Source of the DNA: Beroe forskalii
Taxonomy: Eukaryota > Ctenophora > Nuda > Beroida > Beroidae
NCBI GenBank assembly: GCA_011033025.1
Contig: WFMF01000084.1
Location: 494,378-558,377, forward strand
Reading direction: 5' to 3'
DNA length: 64,000 nucleotides
The position numbers and the translations under genes were made by a program. Shown one piece after another: positions 24,311 through 36,952 of the stretch (the first letter of the stretch is position 1; each line of letters begins with the position of its first letter). The notes under the pieces are model-generated. The model saw nothing but the letters and a program-made list of their open reading frames with translations, searched no databases and was not told the DNA's origin.

Positions 24311-25104
24311 CGTTGGAGCGCATTACCTTAGTGGTAGAAATTAAGATGTGTATTTATTAAGGACGTACTTATTAAGAAGTGTACTAATTAAGGCAGTAAA
24401 ATTTCTACAAAAATCAGGCAAATCTAGGACTAAATTTCACGTCGTTTCACCAATTTTCAACCAAAAATACCGATATGAAAACAAGAAGAGGGCAGATTTT
24501 TTCCATTGAATTCAATTTATTTGGGATCTATAGAATATAGACAACAGTAAAACTAGGCGTTCTTGCGAAACAGATTAGCAAATGGGTCAACACCATGTTC
24601 TTTGCAACGTTTCACTGCCTCCGTTTGATCAAAAGATTGGCCGATGATTCCGCTGAAATTTTGAAGGCCTTGTTTCCTGATCAAAACATCAAAGAAGACA
24701 TCGAAGATGGTTCTATTGGGCTTGAGATGGAAGATATGGATTATGGAAGATGTGCAAGAAGACGAAGAAGCTGAAGAAATGCCTATAATTTTAATCGAGA
24801 GATAATTGTTTATCATATCAACTTCAAGTTCAATTTTGTTTGCAGTGATGCTATCGCTGAAAAACTCTGAACCTGTATTGAGGGAAAATAGAATGCCTTG
24901 ATATTGTAGTGAAAGAAAAGATAGGCATAGATGTACAAATCTTTACTTAAACAAAATTTTCTAAAATTTGGGTATTGTACAAATTACGGTAGGTAGAAAT
25001 TAAGACTTGTAGAATTTAAGGAGTGTACTATTTAAGGCAGTAAAATTGCTTACTGCCTTAAATAGTACACTTCTTAATTTCTACCACTAAGGTAAGCTCC
25101 AACG
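24311..25104. mobile_element. 794-bp TIR element, non-autonomous
   Basis: The ends are inverted copies of about 32 bp: CGTTGGAGCGCATTACC at the left and GGTAAGCTCCAACG at the right, followed inwards by TTAGTGGTAGAAATTAAG. Inside each end a related sequence, TACTATTTAAGGCAGTAAAA, repeats in both orientations, so the right half forms a hairpin near 25035-25075. An 87-codon minus-strand frame at 24553-24816 is not recognisable as transposase. No clear target duplication is visible. Confidence 0.75.
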
Positions 25105-25186
25105 GATTCCAGGAATAGAAAAGAGAAGAAGAGAGAGCGCACATTAGAGGGGGCAGCAGCAGTGCGCGCAGGAAGAGTAGAGGGTG

Positions 25187-25231
25187 CAGCGTCATCAGTT
25201 TAATATTGTAAGGCATGACAGTGACGTCACA
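25187..25231 (-). promoter_or_regulatory. Minus-strand copy of the recurring CRE-flanked motif
   Basis: On the minus strand it reads GTGACGTCACTGTCATGCC, a spacer, then AACTGATGACGCTG. It aligns without gaps to the copy at 35019. Confidence 0.35.
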
Positions 25232-28200
25232 CAGAAACGCGATCAGTTAGCACAGGATCGGTAATGTGATTACATAATGTGTGGGTAATTGCAGAGCCTC
25301 CTACGGTGTGCGGTGCGTCATCGCAAATAGGATTAGAGGGGGGTTTAAACACTGGATCACTGGGCGTGTGGCAGGAAATGGTGATAGAAACATGACACAT
25401 TTAACTATTAACCTGTTAAACTATTAAAGCGTTATTGAAGCATTGTGTCAAGGTTCTAATTAGAACGCAGAATGAATTATGAATAATGAAGGTGGATGGT
25501 ACCCGTTGGCCGTTGCGTTATCAATAAATGCTGCCAGATGCATTACAAAGGAGCACTTCTTATCTAGGAAAGTGAGATTCAAATGTGCATTTTACCATTT
25601 AATTGTTTATGAAGGCTGCACGAGATGGATGACGCAATAAGTCAACTGTAGATCGTAGATGATAAATCGGTGTGCAGACAAAAAGTCTTTCTGGAAAAAA
25701 TTGTCCGGGATAACGGTCTAGAAGTTTAGGCTACGGGTTTTAGGCTTTAGTCTAGGGGATAGCGTATGTCAGTCAATGGTAGATGATAAATCATAATAGA
25801 ATCTCAAGAAATTATTCGCATACTTGATACCAATTCCCAGAAAATTCACAAAAACACTAGCACAAACGACAAGAGAGGGATAGTCGATAGAAAGATAACT
25901 GTTAACCGATCTCAGGAGGAGAGTATATGACCGGGTGACAAGGTGACACACCTTACACTAACAGGTAACATTACACTCAAGGTATAATAGTGGAGAGGGG
26001 TGGGAGCTACGTGGGGCAAATAGCCGGGCTGGAGTAATCAATTAGATATTCTAAACTGTGACGATGACGTAAACCTCTGTTCGTCTGTGTTTCAGATGCA
26101 GAGCAGATATCTATATAGTAATCCTATCTGCAGATAATCCAATCTAAACGTCACAAGACATCAGGGCGTAAATCAATTAGGAGGGCTCCCCTGGTGTATG
26201 ATCATATGTGGGGCAGCATACAGTAAACAGTGAAAGGTTTGGTAACAGCATGCCAAACATGGGGTGATCGGCATTGCAGGAGGGATTCATGAGAGGGAGG
26301 GGAATTCGGGGGGAAGCCCCTCCCAAGTCCCTGGCATTAGAGGGATGATGGGAGGGAGAAAGAGGGGGAAACGCATGAGCCAAAGACTTGGGACGACAAA
26401 GGGAAGACCTCAAATGGTTTCCATATTGACCTAGAACCGCAGTAAAACTAGCCAGGATAAGAATTTAGATTCCAAACTGCAATCAATGCAAGCCATAAAC
26501 TTTATTTCACGCCGTAATAAAGATTTCAAGAAAACCTAAACCATATGCAGGGTTGAGTACATAATTTATACTAAAAGAGGGTAATTTGATTTTTCTACGG
26601 CTCCCCGATTACACCACTTCCATATTTGTAAACCAGCCAAAGAAACCGTCTTCAAGAGCAGAGAGGTTATCTGGTTACAAATTCAATTAGAACTTCATAA
26701 ACGAAATGTCGCATTTTATGCAGCTCCAAATAAAACACAATAAAGTAAAATTGACAATGCGGCAATGCTGTCAAAGAGTTAACCGTCAGTCTCTCTTTCA
26801 TCAGAAAACATCTTTACTAAATCTAATAGCCTGTCTGACGTTCTGTCTATAAATCTCCGGTTCCTTCAGACATTAAAAAAGTAATGGCAACTCACATCCT
26901 GTGCGATAGAATGCATACACCATGACTTGACGCCAATTCTAAGCTCTCAAAACCCCTACATGATATTAATGAAGCCACTCCGTGCAGTAGTTTGTGTTTC
27001 ATGAGAACTAGAAACAAAAAGAACACATTTTCAATGAACAGTGCGATAACGTCTCACTAGCCGGCATGGTAATTTATAGGTTGTTAATTCTTAATTAGGT
27101 ATTTTGAACAACATCTACTTGCTAAACAATGGGTACATCACAATAAGCCCTATGGTAGCTCAGATTACGGATATTACCCAATCATATCGTCGTAATTTAG
27201 AAATAACAAATTAACAAAATAAACATAGGAACAAGTGGACCCATTAAAGTTGATGTCTATACAATATTATCTGGTCTTCGGTAGACATTGTCTACCAAAG
27301 ACTGAAACGACTCAGAACTCCCAAACAATGAAAAACGTCCGAAACATCATGATGGCTTTTAAACTAAGGAATGCAGTTAACTTTAATGAGGTAGGCATTC
27401 TCTCTACAGTCGCAAAAACCCGCTGAAAGCATAGACATGAGATGAACTTGCTCAGGTAAAATTTCACAGCACTTCTGTACTGCGGTTTGTAGATTAAAAT
27501 AGCACACAGGTTTGCAACTTGAGATGGCGTGAATTGGTCATAGGCATTGGGCAACATCGAAAAGTGAATTTATATATAACATTCAAATTTCTAAAATAAT
27601 ATCCTAGTTCCTAAAATAATATAATATTTATGCCATGTTTGGGTATGTGTTCGGGCCATACAGAGGGCACACAGAATGCATTAAATGCTCTACCATAAAC
27701 TTTCATAAAATGCTCTGCCGTGAAGTTTCATAAAGCTCTCTGGTAGAGCAAAGTGCGGGGACTTCCTCGCCTGACATCTTGACAACCTATCAGAGATGTT
27801 ATTGCCACTTGGGTTCTATTGGAGTCAGAGGTTTTGTAATATTACAGATTCGTTGATAGAACAGTGAGCTTATCAAGCACTGAATGTTGATGCGGTGTAA
27901 GGGCATTGATTGAATATACTAATATTATTCAAGTTGATTTGTAATTTATAAATGTGTCAAAGAAGCTGTCAAATGATAATTTGGTAGGGCTCAGACGCAA
28001 GTTTAATTATCCTTCGATATAACAAGCCGTGAGAAACTCACAATTCTGACAGCTCCATCGCGAATTTAAGGAATTTCATTAAAATAGTCAGATACTATAA
28101 TCAGGGGATCCTGCAACTTAAAATTTCACATGAACACAAGACATTCCTAAACCCACAAGAACGCAAACCTACATAAATTACACACACGGGACTACTAGGA

Positions 28201-28239
28201 AACACAAACAGACCTACTAAAACACACAAAAGGACCTAC

Positions 28240-28445
28240 TTTAACTAGGAAACGACCGGTTAACCGAACCGAAACCGAAATACCGGTAAACCGAGCGTTT
28301 TCAGGCAACCGAAACCGAAACGTAACCGAATATTTTGATTTCGCAATTAACCGTTTGGTGAAATCGGTCGGTTAACCGAACCGAAACCGAAATACCGGTT
28401 AACCGGCGTTTTCAGCGAACCGAAACCGAAACCGAAACCAGATTT
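28240..28445. repeat. Direct repeat of AACCGAAACCGAAA-type sequence
   Basis: Two copies of about 115 bp contain CGGTTAACCGAACCGAAACC and GAAATACCGGT. It sits just 3' of the exon at 28473-28584 in gene orientation. The sequence is rich in the palindromic core GGTTAACC, but the element class is unclear. Confidence 0.7.
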
Positions 28446-28472
28446 ATTGAAATAAAAACACACACACTTTAC

Positions 28473-28584
28473 CCCGAGTCCTATCTTCCTGTCGGAGGAG
28501 GAGGCTTTGGAGTTGAGCATCTCAAAGAGTCGTGAAGTGGAGGACGCGTGAACGATAACGTCAGAGTTCTTGGGAAACTCCTTC
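28473..28584 (-). CDS. Probable further exon of the FRMD4-like gene
   Basis: The 112-nt minus-strand exon has a pyrimidine-rich acceptor (TTGTGTCCCAG) and a GTAAAG donor. It reads KEFPKNSDVIVHASSTSR, then LFEMLNSKASSSDRKIGLG. The pattern V-H-A-S-S followed by a short amphipathic stretch and Lys-Ile resembles the segment that follows the FERM domain in FRMD4 proteins, and the position upstream of the CUPID exons fits. It cannot be joined directly to the next recognised exon (phase 0 versus a needed phase 2), so a small exon is missing between them. It could instead belong to another gene. Confidence 0.5.
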
Positions 28585-29670
28585 CTGGGACACAAGGGCC
28601 GGGTTAGAGGGGAGAAAAAGCAACATATCCATGGACAGAATGGTATTTTTAAGTGATCAATAATGGTCAATTTATGTAACAGTTTAATCAAGAAATTTCG
28701 CTTCAGATTGATTGATTGAAAAGCCCCCGTAGGGGATCGCCTCCGTAGGGGATCGCCTCAATTTAAAAAGCGCACGAAACAAAAAACGGTTTCTTTCGGC
28801 TTTACGCCTATCCACTGATGAAAATGAAAATAAATAATTCTAAAATTAAAAAGTATAGACCAAAGTACAGAGTTATAAACCACAGAATAAGGAACAAGAA
28901 TAAAGTACAGACTAAAGTACGGTTCAGTAAATGAGTCCAGGTAGCGATATGGTGTAACAGAGCAACAGGTGCACAGCGTACTCAGAGAAATGTGGATCAG
29001 GAGATCATAATTTCTAAAATGCTGTGGAAGAAGTGACCATTCAACATCATCAATTCAATTTCTAAACCATGGCAGTGGCCTCATTCCCAAATCCCTCTTA
29101 TTCTCACCCAACTACACACTCCACAGTGACTAGAGTCCGTAATATCATCTCATTTTGGACAATTGCCAGCACATTCAAACTCTCGGACTCCCGACAAACG
29201 CATGGTAATCAAAGGAGAGATATGTGAAGTACCAGTGGTTACCAAGGGGCTTCGTAATTGGAAAGTTTTGCCCGACGAGCTGAGTCAGCTTCTCAGATAA
29301 CACATTGTCTTCTTACATGACTCAGATGACACTACTTTCTTACGCAAAAAGTTCTAAAATCGGCATGACTCGGCAGAAAACGGCTGCAGTGGCTGCAGGT
29401 TTGTAATCCTAGGATATTAGAGAAATCAAAGACCGTGTGGCAACTTCTCGATATTTTGAGCTGTTAACAGCAAGAAATGTACAAATTAAGAGCTGGCAAT
29501 CCTCACAGAAAATAATCAGCAGCATACAAGTTATACGAGCAATACACAGGACAGTCATTGCACAATATATTGAGAGAGAGAGAGGGGGCTGAGTGTATGT
29601 ACGTATTGAAGTATTGAGACACCAGCTGCTGCTGTATGCGAGAGTTTGTGAGCAGGGGCTGAGTAGAGCT

Positions 29671-29714
29671 AACATCATCAACTTACCAGGCTGAGGTATG
29701 GTGATGACGCAATG
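29671..29714 (-). promoter_or_regulatory. Minus-strand copy of the recurring motif, diverged
   Basis: It reads GCGTCATCACCATACCTCAG, then CCTGGTAAGTTGATGATGTT on the minus strand. GTAAGTTGATGATG matches GTGAGTTGATGACG of the other copies. Confidence 0.3.
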
Positions 29715-30754
29715 TGCGTAGGCGGGAGTGGCGAGTGTGTAAAATAGGAGCATAGAAAATTAAACCGGGAGTTCAACATCTTCAACCTACAACCTCGAGT
29801 TAAGATAATGCCATCATTTCAACTTACCACCATACCAATAAAGACCAATATCATAGTCATAAATTCTCATAAAGTCTTCATATCCACAGCTCACCACACG
29901 GCCGGGCTGAGGACTCTCTCTCAATTTGACAGCTGATTTGCGTATACTTGAGATGAAGAAATCACTGCTTTTGAAAATATAGCAGAAATACTCATGGCAA
30001 GAGCTAAACGTTAGCACTTATAGTAGGAGCACTGAACACTAGCAACGACTAAACGTGGGTCCTTAGTCTTTGCGGTGCCTAACGTCGGCAGTGATAACTC
30101 CTGAGCAATTCACAGCTTCCTGCGGAAGAATCCCGGGACTTGAAACAGTTCATTCGCCACCAGAGCAACAGGTAAAGGAGAAGGAAGGTTTGAAGTGGGG
30201 GTTCAAAGATACCAACAAGAGCACCGCTGCTCACAACGGGTAATGGACAAATTGTTAAAGCCTACCGATTGCTGCATCCACTCGTAATAAAATTGTCCAA
30301 TTATCTGAAAAGTTGAATGGATTTTCATCGGTCAGGTGGCCTTTTAAATAGCACGAAATTGAAATGTTTGCAGAGCACGTAACTGAAATATTTTCAGAAA
30401 ATTCCAGAAAATGATGTCTAGAAATTAAAGTAGAAATAAGAATGTTATGCAAAAAGAAAGTTTCAAAATTCAAAGCGATTTTATTTTTTATGTAAAAAAG
30501 AGTTCTAATCTAACAAGAGGCCTATATCCAAAAACAACCATTCTAAACAAGCCCTCGTTAAGCTACGTGAGGCCTAATAACACATAAACACCAATCATTG
30601 GTGAATGTACCATCAACAAAAACAATTGCATCTATATTTAACACAGAACAACAGGTCATATGGACTTACGGAGCCGCCTTGTACAGATAGACCGGGAAAG
30701 ATGAGACACAGAGAAAAAAAGAGAGGGTGTGAGATCGAGATATTGCAACCCTTT

Positions 30755-30795
30755 GTCGTCATCAACTCACCATTATAAACCATGACAATGACTAA
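30755..30795 (-). promoter_or_regulatory. Minus-strand copy of the recurring motif
   Basis: On the minus strand the core TTATAATGGTGAGTTGATGA is identical to the plus-strand copy at 35019. The outer CRE sites are degenerate (GTCATTGTCA and GACGACA). Confidence 0.4.
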
Positions 30796-32894
30796 AATAA
30801 ATGATATATTAGAGTTCACACTGCATCGGGTGATCCAGCAACCTCTGAAGTGGGGAGCTTGATTAATGAAATATCAAATCTAACAGTTTAATTCTGCTAT
30901 CAATCTCATTTGTGATCTGGTAGCCCGAGACTGGTACTTTCTGAACGAGTTAAGCAATACTCAAGTGAATCTACTCAAGACAGTGGGTATAAGGAGCACT
31001 GAGGTGCTAGGAAATCATTCGCGTTCAGGGTTACTTGATACGTGTAATCACGTGATAGGAACGGCACGTGCTGCAAGACGGTTCTAACAGCTTAAGGAGG
31101 TATTCTGGGTGATAGCTCGATTTGGAGACTGGCAAGAAGCCATTATCCAGAACGAAGATGGTGAAATAAAATCTAAAATGGGAAACAAATATTTTATTGT
31201 GATTAGGGTGGGAGTAAAGTACAATTACTTGATTTAACTTGATTACACGTGAAATGAGCTGTTTAATAACTGCCGAATTCGAAGACTTGAGGAGCACTGT
31301 TAGGAATCGTTTCAAAACTAGCCAATGACTGGTCCCCTGACGCAGCCTAAACTCAGATACAAGTCGAGTACATTGGTAATTGGTAGGGCTGAATTAGCCA
31401 TCTTTGTAGAAAATGGAGCATGAAAACATGGAGAACATGAAAAACTGAAAAAGGCTCCGGGTCCAAACTCTCAGTTTCACAGAGCAGTTTCACAGTTCAC
31501 TTATATCAGTGATTATGTTTACCAAGAGATTGGCGACTCTTACTAATATCTGTCAATGGAGACTGGTATCTAGAAAGTCATTAAACTGTCAATGTCAACG
31601 TGATAACCCTAGAAGGACAGATTAACATTTGGAGATTGGTTTCTGACGTCAGCACTATCGCCAGAGTTTAATATTGCTACTGGTGGGTGTGAGAGAGGAA
31701 GTGAAACACTGCAGCAGACAAATTTTAAAGTCGTGTAAGGAACTGAGGTATGATTTTCATTCTATCACAATGCTTATCTGTTCGAAAATAAATTGAGTCT
31801 GATTGAAAAATCAGTAAAATAACACGAAGTTTTCAAAGAAAGTGTACAAGTTAAGTAAGGATATGAAAACATAGTAGTGTACACACAACACACACAGCTA
31901 GACAGGTTGACAAGCAGCGAGTGTAGAATGCTAAAATGCGTGTGAAGTGTCACAAGCAGAGCAGCTGCTGTTCTCTGGAGGACTACCACCAATGTTCCCT
32001 GCAGCCCTCTGATTGGGTAACATAAAACAGCTTTAATAACCCTGCTTTTTCTTGCGATCACCAGAAGAAGCAGGGTTAATGTCAAAGTATTCATGAGGTA
32101 TTTTACTTTCAAACAAACGTTTCCGCAAAGTTACCAACGCGAGAATGTATCCCCATTCCTTAGTGTATCAAGCAATCTTATTGCAGTTAAAAGCTCGCTA
32201 GGCTTGGTGCTGGAGAAGCCAGTAACTATTCTAATACCAGGTGCCCAGCTATTGAAGGAGGTATGTTCTGTAAACTCATCTCCTGAACACTTGCTCTTCG
32301 TGACGATTTAATGTTGAGAAATAAGAAGTGGACTGCTTTTCCTATGTTAAAACTCATTGCCGCGGTGACTGAAACATTCAACAAACATTCAAACGATGTC
32401 TGCAGCAACGCATTGTTTGAGAAATGAAGAAATACACCTCCATCACGGAAGAGCATAATTTAAGTTCGAAAATTTAACAATTATCGAAGAAGTAAATGGC
32501 AAAGTATAATATGAACGGAAATAAGTGAATCAATAGCGGATTGAAAAGTAGAAACATATGAATAAACTTCATGAAAACCTTGAGGCACAAATTACTAAAT
32601 TAGATGAAACACAGCAGCGAAATGACAATGAAACTACCAAATCTGCATTTTCTGACTAGGGGCACGTGTGCCGATGAAGTATTCACAGAATCATGTTTAG
32701 GAGATGTAAAGAGGATGAGCGCAGGGCAGAGAGAGATGTACTACGGCAGAGAACAAAAGACTGCATGACAAATCTAAGAGAGGAGTTAGGAGAAGAGAAG
32801 GAGAAGAAGAAGAGGGGGAGAGGGGCCATTTACCACTTAACGTGTACGCTTTATTGTGCATGACAACGCTCTCACCAAGGACTTAGGGGGACAA

Positions 32895-33445
32895 TGGGGA
32901 GTGAACTAGTGTCACAGTGGAGTCAGGACTAGGGGGATTGAAATGGTGTCACAGTAGAGCCAGGATCAGGATCCAGGGGGAGTGAGCTGGTGTCACAGTG
33001 GAGTCAGGATTAGGGGGAGTAAACTAGTGTCACAAAGGAGTCAGGATTAGGGGGAGTAAACTAGTGTCACAGAGGAGTCGGGATTAGGGGGAGTGAACTA
33101 GTGTCACAAAGGAGTCAGGATTAGGGGGAGTAAACTAGTGTCACAGAGGAGTCGGGATTAGGGGGAGTGAACTAGTGTCACAGTGTGTCACAGTGGAGTC
33201 GGGATTAGGGGGAGTGAACTAGTGTCACAGTGGAGTCAGGATTAGGGGTAGTGAACTAGTGTCACAGTGGAGTCGGGATTAGGGGGATTGAACTAGTGTT
33301 ACAAAGGAGTCGGGATTAGGTGGAGTGCACTAGTGTCACAGTTGAGTCGGGACTATGGGGAGTGAAATGGTGTCACAGTGGAGTCAGGAAAAGGGAGAGG
33401 CAACTAGAGTCACAGTATAGTCGGGATTAGGGGGAGTGGTGTAAC
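32895..33445. repeat. Minisatellite, about 37-bp unit
   Basis: Around fifteen copies of a unit like GGATTAGGGGGAGTGAACTA followed by GTGTCACAGTGGAGTCA. Units differ by substitutions, and a few are expanded by internal duplication of GTGTCACA. Confidence 0.92.
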
Positions 33446-36400
33446 AGAAGAGCAGAACCATCTAGATTCTTATTCAATACTCGCTGTTAGGCGGCGTGAG
33501 CGCATAATATTGCCAATATCCCCTTGTGACCTGATGTCAAATGTAAGCAATGTTTTTTTAGGGGCACGATGACAACACAAACTATCCTATAACTGGTTTC
33601 AAAACTCCCATTTTGGTTGGGGCACCCTCATGTTTCATGAATGATTTTATATAGGGCAAATGACAATGTATAATTTGTTGTGTATACTATTTGTGATTTT
33701 AAATAAAATGAACAGATAGCATTGCAAACTGGTGTCAAGGTAAACTGGTGAAAAATTATACTGATACCAGAGCCCAGAGTAACTGTAAGGTCGCGTCAGA
33801 ATGAACTGGAAGTTATGGCCGCAGTTGACTTGCCATTGCCAATCAAGACTTCGTCAAGTTCTTCGCGAGGCATAAATACTTAAATAGTGGATGTATCAAA
33901 GAAACTGCATTAGCTAAGACTTCAGAGTCCATTATGCCTCTTCATGACTAAATGAATTCAATCAACAAAACATCAGCTCCAACATTGCTCCAGGGTGACT
34001 GTTTGTCTTCCAGGATATCCAATGCAAATGGAAGCAGCATTAGAATATCACTAAGTAGAGCAAGGGCAGTAAGGAACTTGGAGAATATGCATTATTCAAG
34101 AGAAATGTTACTTTATGCCCATTTAAGTAGGAGTGTAACGTTCTCCTGTGTGTAAGAGGCCAGGTAACAAAGAAAGTTAACAGGCTGCCAGTGCCAATGA
34201 GAACTCAGAGATTCCTAGAGAGTCCAGAATAACTGTATTTACTTATACTATTCTATTTCTATAGTTCTATATCTGATGCTAAGAAGCTCAATTGTCACTT
34301 TGTAAATGTAAAATTGATACTTATAACTGACAAATTTGATAAGCATTGAGATACTGTAGCCTATAATGCTTACTAATTTACTGAGAAGTCAGTTACTCAA
34401 TTAATACAGGCAAGTATGGGAAAAAGACAAACCTGTAAGCTCTGAACGAACTCCTAAACGGAATTGATAATCTCTTGAACGTCATCGCTCCGTCCAAGAA
34501 CCAAACTCTCAAACTTTGATTGATCACTCGAAGAAAAACAAAACAAAAAAACTCGCAATAACTCGAAGTCAAAGTAACTGAAAGCAATCACTGAGCAGTG
34601 AAGCTACTTATCAAAGAATACATGACTGTGAGAGCGGTGCATATAACACTACTGCAGCTGCTTATATACTCCCCAAGCACAGCTTCATCATGCCCATATA
34701 AGGAGCGCTCCTCAGCTTCTATGTCAGCCTTCAATCACAGTGAGCTGTCAGACCTTCTCAGCACCATTATACCCCTAAAGTACTATCTGTATCTATACCC
34801 GGAAGCAGGGGGGACTAGGGGCCTGCTACCCTCATTACCTGACCAATCACGAGAGAGTAAACAAGCACGGGACCACGTGGCGACACCGCTACCACGTGGT
34901 CACGTGACCTAGATAAAGCGCTGTGATTGGTCCTCCCAGCCGTTGTGTTTCTCGTGCAACACACTCTAGTAACAACTGTGTATAGAAGAGGTGGCGCGCA
35001 CTGATAAGAACTTTGAGAGTGACGTCATTATCAGGGCTTATAATGGTGAGTTGATGACGTCACACTGCCAACTGCTCACCAGCCTCCCGCACTCCGGAGG
35101 GCTCGTTAGTAGCCACCATGTTGTGGCGGCAGTGGTGGAACTAAAACAAGTCCCATCAATCAGCAGCAGCTTGAAAAGGAGAAGTGTGCTGCTTGTTACA
35201 ATCAGTGGTGATAATGATTGCAGGGGGAACGTAAACAATTCTATTTGTAAATAGAAAACGTCATTATTAAACACTGTTACCAGCGATTCAGTGATTGGAC
35301 GATGCTTACTGATAGTGCTATAATACTGATTGGATGATCGTTGCGAGATACTCTATTTGATAAGATCACTGCAAGATATAAGATATTGTGCGATGATGAG
35401 AACACCTACAGCTATTGCAGAAAGTGGATGACGTGTGATTGAATAGAAAAGAAGAAAATATGTTGATCACAGATGAGCATCAGAGAAAGCATAAAGCAGT
35501 TACACCTCTTTTTGTTCAAATAGTTAACATCTCTGTTCAAATAGTTCCTATGTCAGAGCAAAGCGAAACACGAAGCCAACAAGAGATAAACCCATTGATC
35601 CGATGGTATGTTTTGATTCAACGAAACACGAAGGCCACGAGAGAGAAACCGATTATTTACAATGAGCTGTGTTTCAGAACCTTAACAAAAAAGCGAGCTA
35701 TTTCGAAACCCATCATTAAATTTAAACCGTCAGTATTAACTTATTAAGATTAATTCACCGAAGCACGAATTTTTCTTGAGGTACGAGGAATAGCGAGGAA
35801 GGATGTAGCAAAACAAGAACGCAACATTAAATGCCTTTTATCTGGTTATCATCAGATGTAAATACCTCCTGATAACGCCCGGTAACTAATATTCCAGTAA
35901 ATAACGTCTGGTAAATAATATGTTGACAAAAGGCAGCGAGAGTTTTAACACAAAAGAGGGTGATCTCAGACTCATATTGTTGTCATGGCAACAGTGTAGC
36001 GATGTATCGAGTCGCTCGTGTCCCAATAGCAACGTGAGGTACAGAATAATATGGGATTCTGATTAGTGCGATTTAAACATCCAATTTCCTTCAATTATTG
36101 CGATCACATCAGTACAATGTACTTTCAACCAACCGAATTAACACCAAATAAGTTAATTAGCTCATCTGAAGCATTAGAAAATTTGTGGAATTTTAAAAAT
36201 GCCTCCAAATGAGCGAAGAATATATATGACGGAGTCGACCACATTACCCAAATGCCCTAAGTGACATGAAGTTAGGAATCAGGATTTGATATCAGTTTGC
36301 AACAGTTCGTAAATCTAGAACGATATAGAATATAAACAAGTTCGGACCTCCTCATCCAATGACCCATCCATATTCCATAGCAGTGTGTCGAAGATTAAAA

Positions 36401-36952
36401 GGAATGGGATTAAAGACGATTTCGCAGTATTTCAATAGGAATTCAACTAATCACGATCATTAAAATTACTTAAATCTGAATATCTGACAGTTGATCGATT
36501 GCGAAGCATGACACGTGTATTTGACGAGCAACTGTTACGAGTTTTTAAGGAGTTGCCATTACAGTTTACAGGAATTTAGTACATATACAAGCTCATTAGG
36601 ATCATGCACACTGAATGCTTCTTTATGGAAGTGAAAATCAGACGTGTAAATCGAGAAAAGTACGAAGTTTTTTTGACGAATTCAAGATTGAAGACGGAAT
36701 CAAAAATCTTATTAAGTACGGATCTTTAAACATAGATATTACAGGCAATATGGAATCAATCAGTGCCACATTCTTACCAATACTTAGGAATGAGCTTCAT
36801 TTTCATAGCAGGCCCCAAGACAGCTAGTGCACCAAAACAGCTGCTATAAGTAATCCCGAAGAAACAATCAAAGATAAAAGTAAAATGAGAAATAAAAGAA
36901 CATTTATTAGCGTCAATATAAGGAGAATAAACCTTAAATGAAATTAAAATGA
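33446..36952. other. No supported gene; one CRE/E-box cluster
   Basis: Several open frames of 60-104 codons exist (for example 34598-34912, 35439-35747) but none has recognisable domains, splice context or convincing composition. The stretch 34868-35066 combines three CACGTG sites with a perfect CRE-flanked motif and is the best promoter candidate here. Confidence 0.35.
34868..35066 (+). promoter_or_regulatory. CACGTG cluster followed by a perfect CRE-flanked motif
   Basis: Three CACGTG E-boxes lie within 34870-34908. About 110 bases further, GTGACGTCATTATCAGGG starts a 45-bp motif that closes with GATGACGTCAC, so its ends are inverted copies of each other. Such a combination of E-boxes and CREs is usual in promoters, but no gene can be assigned. 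Confidence 0.4.

Larger units (their letters stand above)
20853..28472 (-). other. Probable large intron of the FRMD4-like gene
   Basis: No exon that I can support was found, although at least one is expected: the exon at 28584-28473 ends in phase 0, whereas the exon at 20852-20793 starts with one base completing a codon. The stretch contains a degenerate tandem repeat at about 20900-21140 (motif like GAATACGAGGTGGGGTTTAAAGG), a CA-rich tract at 24080-24140, a TIR element at 24311-25104 and copies of the CRE-flanked motif at 22891 and 25187. Confidence 0.4.
28585..32890. other. No supported gene; CRE-type motifs
   Basis: AT-rich sequence without recognisable coding regions. It contains a GA-rich tract near 29575-29590, two minus-strand copies of the CRE-type motif (29671-29714 and 30755-30795), and two CACGTG sites near 31045-31070. 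Some minus-strand stretches next to GTAAGT or GTGAGT (29697, 29826, 30772) could be small exons but carry no recognisable protein. Confidence 0.35.

Noticed and set aside
26895-26950. Minus-strand stretch IGVKSWCMHSIAQD before a GTGAGT donor
   Set aside because: It hinted at the end of a FERM domain, but it lies downstream of the post-FERM exon in gene order and has no phase-compatible partner.
29697-30017. Minus-strand frames ending at GTAAGT (..VITIPQPG and ..YEDFMRIYDYDIGLYWYG)
   Set aside because: Donor-like sequence is part of the recurring CRE-type motif. No acceptor or family match supports exons.
30267-30305. 39-nt minus-strand microexon candidate reading ..QFYYEWMQQS, resembling the end of a FRMD4 FERM domain
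   Set aside because: It has an AG acceptor and GT donor, but its phase does not join the exon at 28584 and the similarity covers too few residues.
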